This document shows positions 57,162-64,000 of a DNA stretch of 64,000 nucleotides, piece by piece. The position numbers were made by a program, and so were the translations under genes. A model generated the notes under the pieces. That model had not been told where the DNA came from and did not search any database. It saw nothing but the letters and a program-made list of their open reading frames with translations. The stretch is from Annulohypoxylon bovei var. microspora (taxonomy: Eukaryota; Ascomycota; Sordariomycetes; Xylariales; Hypoxylaceae): NCBI GenBank assembly GCA_022836615.1, contig MU405253.1, forward strand, positions 1 through 64,000. The letters are read 5' to 3'. Positions within the stretch are counted from its first letter, which is position 1; each line of letters opens with the position of its first letter.

Positions 57162-58476
57162 TTCTTAGTGTAATCCGAAGAACTCCGGTGACTCGGACGT
57201 GGTCAGGAAAGAGAGCTACCAGGAAGAAAAAAAGAACGGAAGTTACATTCTACTTATTTATGTAGCTACCGTACCTGCGTACCTAGCTAGCTGCAAGCTC
57301 GAGTTACACTCGCATCGGAGCTGTCTTACAAAGAAGCATCGAACCCCTGGCTTGTACGTGATGGGGCCGAGTTGGGGTATTGTGGGGTAATGAGGGCGTA
57401 AAGATCGGCACACATGGCCGTATTTGGAGATCACAAACTTCTCCATCCGGTTCACAAGCAGAGCAAAAAACAAGTATGTTTGTGCTCAGGGCTCAATGGA
57501 CCGCGGCACGGCGCACATGGGCGAGTTTGTAATAGGATCTTGGGTGAGGGACCGGACGGCGTAGAAGGATCATCTCCACAGCGCCAGAGTAACGTTAACG
57601 TCGCAGCGGCAAACGGAATAATAACAGCTAAGCTTTCCAATAGGGCGGCTTATGGACGGCTTATTTTTTTTCTATTACAAGGGTTTTGATTGATCAATTC
57701 CTTCGGAATGACTTCATCATTCGGTGCATCGCATACCGACAATACGGATCCAACTTACAAACTTCGTATGATTGTCATACATTATTTCCTATTGCACACA
57801 GCTAGCTCGATCTAGATCTAGGACAAGAGATGAATATTTTCCGTTCATTTGGCTAACTAACGCGCCGTAGATCGTTCCGGACAATCCGCAGGTTCATACA
57901 CGTGTAAATAAGAGCTATCGCACGATCGGGTGAGTTGATTTCTCGAAATTACCTACCGAGGTATAGTATAAGGTAGGTATGAATAACAATGGCATAAAAA
58001 CGTATACAAATGTATAACACGTTTTGAGTTAAACTTGTTACTTAACATACCTCAATATTTGTAGTACTACATTTATCAACCTAATAATTATGTATGATAA
58101 GAATGTATTAAAAAATAATTTCGCGGAAGGAGGTAAGACTTAAAGGAAAGGCGTCATATTACGTAAATGGAGCATGTGCTAATGATACTGTATCATACCG
58201 TGCGAAACATCCCCTAGATTACTAATATCATGTAATTTGCGCATATTATAGCCGACAATGAACGTTGATTAGGTAATACGGGGATAGCTTAGCACGGTGT
58301 AATACAGTAATATTAGCACATTATCAGTTTCATATAAAGCCTTTTAACTTAAATATAATGAAAATTGACGCGTATATCAAAGATGATCATTGAAGTGTTG
58401 ATCATATTTATTCTCATGAAGTTGCTTTGAGCATCTTCGTCCAGATTGTGCCGAAAAGTCTTGATTTTAGATAACC
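57162..58476. other. Intergenic, AT-rich
   Basis: Promoter side of the beta-galactosidase (57162-57400 contains GTAC/TAGC repeats) and a low-GC stretch from 57690 to 58470. The open frame at 57414-57689 has no recognisable product. Confidence 0.55.
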
Positions 58477-60463
58477 CTAGACCAACTTAATACACCTTGT
58501 CGAAAGACTCGAAAGGTGGGAAATAAGGTGAGTGGACGTAGTCTCAAACTCAGCTGCTCGTATAGGACGTGGTGGAACGCTGGCAGAGTTCTCTATAGCT
58601 TGTATTGCAATCATACCAATACGCTCGTATTCTGGGTCTGAACCAGATTCCATCTCGGTGCGTATCAAAACGAGCCCAAGAACATCGAAGACGACGTCAG
58701 TTTGGATCGCGATAGGAAGAAAATAAACCTCGCGGTTTGAGTCGACAAGTAAACCTGAATTTGCATTGAAGTCATAATCTGCCTGGTGTTTGGGTAGGAA
58801 CTTCAAATCGCCGAGCATCAAGTTGTAGTTCCCGTCTAAAAGCCCTCGGATTCCATCTTTTCCTATCTCAGCCAACGTGGTGGCAATTAGGGGGGCGCAA
58901 ATATGAAGCTCTGCTTTTTCGTACCTGCCGAGATATGGTGATGCGATGTATTGAATGTCGATATGCATAATGCTCGTGCAATTAAGTAAATGCAGATTCT
59001 TCTTTCTTCCCAACTCTGGCCATGTGACTCTTGACATTATTGATGCCCACGTCCACGTCGGAGATTTCAACTTGCTGCGTCGTGGCGGTTGCTGATGTGG
59101 AACAATCTGCCAAAGTAGGTCACGGAGCAAGTTATTCTTCCATAACCCGAGTAGAAACTCATCACTTGTATTTCTCGAAGTCGCCTCTCGCTGAGCTACA
59201 GCGGCCAGTGCTGCGAAACGATCCGCCTCGAAGGTAAGAGCTAGATGGGAGTATTCGTAGACCGTGTTATACCAACCTAGGAGATCCGATTCTGGAATGT
59301 ACCGATCATTATATGATAATGTCGTTGTGGCATCCGAGTCATTACTCTGACTCTCGCTTCTCCTACATGTCCGACATTGCCAAATGACTTCCTCCGATCC
59401 AAAATGAAGTACCCTAGGCGAAAGCCGCATCTCTTGATAAACCCAAGCTCGAGATAAGAGAGGCCAATCCTTATTCCGGTAAAATTGATTGAACTCTGGA
59501 GGTTTCTTACGACAGTAGACCGAATTCTCGATAACGGGGCGACAATACATTGTTTCGGGGTCTGTGGAGGCGTAGCAACCCCCAGTTCCGTCCAGAGACA
59601 TTGTCGCGGCAATTGTCAAGTATGCATTCTCATAAATATCAGCCATTTTCAACGATTCTTTATCCCAGTCATCCTTGCTATCTTGGATGATACAAATAGA
59701 GTCGATCCAGAGATAATCGATGCGCAGTCGGCGACATATATCTACAGCATCTTGAAACGTTTTACTCAATGATGCCCATGGGATATCCATCTTGAAGTCA
59801 TCAATCGTTTTGGTCAGAGTTTTTATTGGGCTTTGCGATGGACCCCAACAATGACTTAGACAAGCATAGGAGGATTCATTTAAATCTTCTCGTAAGACAA
59901 GATAACCATTTCTAACATCTAGGACTCGTTTTGGGAAATACGATGACTGCGAGGGAGCCGGACATCTTTCATGCTCTGAAAGACAATGCTGTATCCAGTT
60001 TTCAATCGTCCAGAACGTTTGCTCCGAGCGAGTATTCCCGGCTAACATGCTCCGCTCTGGTATCATTGAGAACCCTACGTCTCCTAGGCCTGCGGATTAT
60101 GCGTTAGCCCTTGTGATGTACTAAAACGGAAACTTGACCCCTTATCTAAGTCGAGAATCCACTGGAGTTGGACCTACCTGCTGCTTTGAAGATCTCATAG
60201 AAGACTTTATTATCAAAGGTAAAGTGTTGCAGCTGCGAGAATTGCACTTCAGTCTCTGGACTCGTGTAGAAAGTCGAAATGGCATAATAACGAAAGTGAC
60301 AGGTTTCGCAACCCATTTTCATTCCGTTCTCAAGCTCTTCGGTTGTAATCACAAGGAGTTCCGGTGGTTCACGACTCAGAGTGTCCTTTAGTTGATAGCA
60401 ATAGTCGCAGTATTCGTTGCCTACTGGGGCATTTGGTCCATCGCTCAAAGTTACAATGGGCAT
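58477..60463 (-). CDS. HET-domain protein, 632 aa
   Basis: Exon 1 60463-60178 and exon 2 60089-58477, with an 88-bp intron (GTAGGT...GCTAACGCATAATCCGCAG, phase 1). The heterokaryon-incompatibility domain begins at about residue 165: YACLSHCWGPSQ, SLSKTFQDAVDICRRLRIDYL, WIDSICIIQDSKDDWDKES, MADIYENAYLTIAA and RAWVYQEMRLSPRVLHFG all match the conserved HET blocks. The N-terminus has paired cysteines (EYCDYCYQL and GCETCHFRYY) common in this subclass and possibly metal-binding. HET proteins trigger cell death or growth arrest on non-self recognition. The frame is intact. It lies at the edge of an AT-rich region with telomere-like repeats. Confidence 0.93.
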
Positions 60464-61712
60464 CTTAGCAACGCTTATATTTTTAAATCCCGCGTAAATA
60501 TTTCTTAAAAAAGTCTGTTAAAGAGTTTAGCCAATCTTTCCCACGAGTACGACTGGCATATGGTCGGTTCATTTACCGTCAGCATGCCGTACAGTTCTTG
60601 ATATTTTATTGAAGTCCTTCAATACAAGGTATAATTGTAGAGGAGGTACTAATAAAAATTTAAATATAGATGGGAGAACTTTATAAAACACGCGTGAAAA
60701 TGGAAATCCGAATAGGGCGGTCAAGGGTTAGGGTTAGGGTTGGGTTTGTACTACGGTATTGTTTTAATTAAGGATAGGGGTAACAGTAATCATCAGTCTC
60801 TCCATGTATATACCTGTTGATACTCGTTACCTTGAGAGCTACTTGACGCGGCGCATATTCAAGAGATTCCCAATCTAAATGTGATTTATTGCAACTCCTA
60901 CAATTTGATCGTGTCAATTCATCTTGCTAAAGAGTAGATGTGTCTGCTGACTCATTGTGGCGGTGCATGGGTCCGCCTTGGGATATGCCAGCCCTGACCG
61001 CCTTCTGCCTCTTACCTAAGCGCCCGTTGGACTATTACGTAAGCATTGGGGTTAGATTCTCTCGTTTTAGATCATTGAAGGTTTTAAAACCTAAGAAATA
61101 CAGAGTACAACAACAACCATACACTATCCTTCACGCTCGTGCTTAGGGTGTGACACTCCTTCACCACTGGCTATGCTCTTGAGCGTAACGGAATAACCGA
61201 TGCTCGGCGTCATCTGAACAGCATCTTCCAAGCTGGAGGACAACTCGGAGCCAGGAAGAACAGATACGCCTGCTCTCTAGGAGAGACACTGCGATAAGAT
61301 CTTTGACAGGTCCACTAGAACGATGGCGATGAAGATCTCACGCTATGCACTACACGCATCTACCAGTGCGGTGTGAGAAGGTGAGGTTTTAGGAACGGCG
61401 TTTTGAATGATATTTTATAGGAGTATTGTATATCCAAGCTGAATGTCCGTCCTGAACTGGGATCGTATTTTACTCTTGCTGCACTGCAATCAGTTGGTCC
61501 TCCAGCTGTCGGCAAGGAAAGCCCGAAAGATGATTGGCGCACACCTGGCGGATACAGCAGCACGACTCGGCACCCAAGAAAATATATATACTACGCCTTA
61601 AAACTCCAGGCCCCAAATCTTACAGAGCTAAAGATACTGCAGGACAAAGCTTGTCTCCGCCAACCCCTCAGACCGACTGCTATACTAGATACTTAGAAAG
61701 ACCAATTCTATA
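60464..61712. other. Intergenic with interstitial telomere-like repeats
   Basis: About 1.2 kb between HET and O-methyltransferase genes, divergently arranged. AT-rich at 60480-60710, then TTAGGG repeats, then unsupported short frames. A TATATATA box (about 61584) lies 130 bases before the O-methyltransferase ATG. Confidence 0.55.
60724..60745 (+). repeat. Interstitial telomeric repeat (TTAGGG)n
   Basis: AGGGTTAGGGTTAGGGTTGG: two perfect and flanking partial TTAGGG units within single-copy DNA, matching the usual fungal telomere repeat. The last unit has changed (TTGGG). Confidence 0.8.
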
Positions 61713-63164
61713 ATGGCACAGCAAGAAAGGCTTCGCGCTCTTGAATACGCCAAGTCCTTGGTAGAATGCCTATCTGGTAACATCGAAGAACCTCTTCCAC
61801 AGGAGAGAAGGGCCCGGGCCGTTCGAACGGCAACGGCGCTCGCCCAGTCTCTCATGACACCCGATGAAGGCCTCTTCAGAGTTGCATTCAGCGTGAGATG
61901 CTGTCATTTCTGCTATACTGCTGTTAGCTATCAATTCTCTCTTTCTGACTATTTATGCTCTAGCCGGCAGTTTGGGTATCTGTTCGCATCTGCGCCGAAT
62001 TAGGCGTTTTTGCCGTGATCTCAAACTCGAGCCCTGCTTCCGCCAAACATATCGCAACTCAGACGAATGCTGACGAATCTCTTATCCGTGCGTCTCTCGT
62101 ACCACAACATTAATGAAGCTCACGATAGCTTAGGGCGTTTTCTCCGAGTTCTGACAGCCGCGGGCTACGTTGATGAAGTCGGCGACGGCGTCTATGGGTC
62201 AACCAAGTGGACTAGGCACATGCAAAGCCGATTAGCAGATGGCATGATTAAATTCACGTGAGACATAACGCCATTTTTATTTGAATTATAACTTCTAATG
62301 AGATCATCCACAGGTATGACAATGCCATGCCACAGATGGTGGAGGCACCGAAGTGGTTCAAGATGCGAGGTTACAATAACCCCCCCGACCCTAGCGACGG
62401 GCTCTTCCAGGCTGCATTTAACACACAGGATTTGCCATTTATCTGGCTAGCCCGACCAGAAAACAAAGAATACTTTGATAATGGCAACACCTTCTTCGAG
62501 GGTTCAGGGGGTCCCCATCCGCCCTGGGTTACCTGGTTCCCTGTTGCGGAGAAATTCCTCAGTGAACCACGCAAGAGCCAAGAACCTTTGCTGGTGGATA
62601 TTGGTGGTGGTCGTGGCCAGAGTCTCCAAGAGTTCATCGACCGGTTTCCCGAGGAATCGGGGCCGTTCGTTCTCCAAGACCAGGAGGCCGTGTTGAAAAG
62701 CGCCACGTCCCTGGCAATCAAGGCAGAGAAGCGTGCGCTGGACTTCTTCTGTGATTCCCCCGTTACAGGTAAGACCTTGTATTTGATGGCCGAGTCGGAC
62801 CTCACCTTACCTAAAATTCGCATCTGATCTACCAACTGACGTGGAGAAAGGAGCACGGATATACTATATGAAGAGCGTCATGCACGATTGGGTCGACAAA
62901 GATTGCGTTCGGATACTCAAGTCTGTGGCTTCGTCAATGACGCGCGGCTATTCTTATTTGGTTCTGAACGAGTTTATCCTTCCAGATATCGGGTGCGCTC
63001 TCCTGCCTGCCACAGCCGATATAATGATGATGGCATTCGTCTCGGGGATGGAAAGAAGTGAAACGCAATGGGTAAAACTGCTCACGGCGGCCGGTCTTGC
63101 TATCGAGGGATTTTATCAACCACCTAACGATGGACAAGGCATCATTGTTGCAACTTTGGCATGA
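61713..63164 (+). CDS. SAM-dependent O-methyltransferase (plant/fungal OMT type), 398 aa
   Basis: Five exons: 61713-61892, 61964-62087, 62134-62257, 62314-62768 and 62851-63164. Introns are 71, 46, 56 and 82 bp; the phases agree throughout. The N-terminal half is the winged-helix dimerisation domain (VRICAELGVFAVI...AKHIATQTNADESLIRRFLRVLTAAGYVDEV). The SAM motif I is LLVDIGGGRG at about residues 236-244, followed by VLQDQEAVL. GARIYYMKSVMHDWVDKD contains the expected catalytic-base His in the HDW context, and DIMMMAFVSGMERSETQWVKLLTAAGL is the usual end motif. Such enzymes methylate hydroxyls on secondary metabolites. I chose the 62088 donor with the 62133 acceptor because the alternatives give a stop or a 37-bp intron. 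No polyketide or peptide synthase lies nearby in the window. Confidence 0.9.
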
Positions 63165-64000
63165 TTACGCGCCTTGTCTCTAGAGATTCTTCTCCTCTCA
63201 GAACCTAGATGGATCTAAGGCGCCTTGTCTACCACATGCCTCGACTTCAACAAGCTCAGGTAGCGACATAACAATGGTTAATGACATAATTTTTTTAGTT
63301 GTATCTAATCTATGACCGCAGCCGACTGAATCGTCTTTCGACGGTGCCAGTAGAGTTTATTCAATTACAGTAATTCTCAAAGGAGTACGAGAAAGGACAT
63401 GATATTCTTTTTCTTCTCTGTAACTTCTAATTGCTAGGCCGCGCCGTCTCTATGAAATATACTACGCCCCGAAAACCTGGTATCTTCTCTATACTCGCGT
63501 ACCGATAAACAGCTCTCGGTAGCATATGCTAAAGGGTGCCATAAAGGTCATAACACCTAATCTCTCTTATAACTGGGCGTGGGCCATCATGATAACCACT
63601 TACGAAATCTTAGCAAGGGCGTGAAGACCTCCTGGAGGAATAGTGTAGTGGTGGTATCACCTACAGCCTGGTTATCGTCCTGTCGATACACCGAAAGTGA
63701 CATCGGCCATCTGTTGGTTGGACCAACCCAGTAGACAGGTAGCGGTGATCTTTCGACAACTGCCGGCCGTAGTCAGTATCATTAGAGCAATATGACGGGA
63801 TTTCTAGGACGGTCCCTCCAGTCCGGCCCTCGTAATCTTGATGTTGGACAACTATTGTACGACGCTATATATTGGGACTAGGCGGTGCTTACTTACATAT
63901 AGTAGTCTATGATAGGACCAACTCGGCCAATAACTCTTATACAGGGGGTCCACATGGTAGTACAAACGCAAATATCGACGCTGCAATTCTAAGCCATTGG
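63165..64000. other. Right-edge intergenic sequence
   Basis: No ORF of interest. Probably the 3' flank of the O-methyltransferase and neighbouring spacer cut by the window end. Confidence 0.5.

Noticed and set aside
62060..62135. Apparent frameshift in the O-methyltransferase, or a 37-bp intron
   Set aside because: A 46-bp intron 62088-62133 with GTGCGT donor and CTTAG acceptor joins the domain in phase and restores the LIRRFLRVLTAAG context.
1..64000. CRISPR arrays, bacterial operons, riboswitches
   Set aside because: The sequence is fungal nuclear DNA; no spaced direct-repeat arrays or prokaryotic gene layout were seen.

Overview
The window looks like nuclear DNA of a filamentous ascomycete (Pezizomycotina, probably a Sordariomycete). 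Genes carry short introns (about 45-80 bp) with GT donors, CTAAC/CTGAC-like branch points and AG acceptors. The protein families are typical of these fungi: a HET-domain protein, a Zn2Cys6 regulator, an ADR1/AmdX-type C2H2 regulator, a berberine-bridge-type oxidase, a GH35 beta-galactosidase, a siderophore acyltransferase and a Vam7-type PX-SNARE. A short internal run of TTAGGG repeats matches the usual fungal telomere unit. Gene islands alternate with long AT-rich stretches with no coherent genes.

Layout. 0.2-4.1 kb: an orphan ORF, a multi-span membrane protein and a small secreted protein. 6.7-12.5 kb: the vacuolar SNARE vam7, an unrecognised two-exon gene, and a decayed gene with three in-frame TAG codons of the kind C-to-T mutation makes. 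12.5-22.5 kb: a 10-kb gene desert with a GC-rich island. 22.5-26.3 kb: a large C2H2/fungal-TF regulator. 26.3-33.7 kb: gene-poor, with a solo LTR, an 8-Cys secreted peptide gene and a tRNA-like relic. 33.7-38.2 kb: a secreted FAD oxidase next to an intact seven-exon Zn2Cys6 regulator. 38.7-43.6 kb: a multi-span membrane protein gene split by a complete Hop-like Mutator (MULE) element with about 146-bp terminal inverted repeats. 45.0-48.5 kb: an AIF-like FAD/NAD(P) oxidoreductase and a siderophore acyltransferase, convergent, each with upstream GATCWGATAA sites, the motif of SreA/Sre1-type iron repressors. 49.9-50.1 kb: a second solo LTR of the same family, inverted. 51.8-53.7 kb: a two-exon gene followed by four consecutive 56-57 bp intron-like units, three of them flanked by exonic inverted repeats. 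53.9-57.2 kb: a five-exon GH35 beta-galactosidase. 58.5-60.5 kb: a HET-domain protein. 60.7 kb: interstitial telomere repeats. 61.7-63.2 kb: a five-exon SAM O-methyltransferase.

Together: the 45-49 kb block is the best candidate for a co-regulated (iron) pair. The oxidase plus Zn2Cys6 regulator at 34-38 kb could be a small catabolic or secondary-metabolic unit whose third member, the membrane protein, has been disrupted by the transposon. The least familiar structure is the intron/inverted-repeat array at 53.1-53.7 kb. Exon boundaries were worked out by hand from splice signals, reading-frame phase and protein continuity; none is transcript-confirmed.
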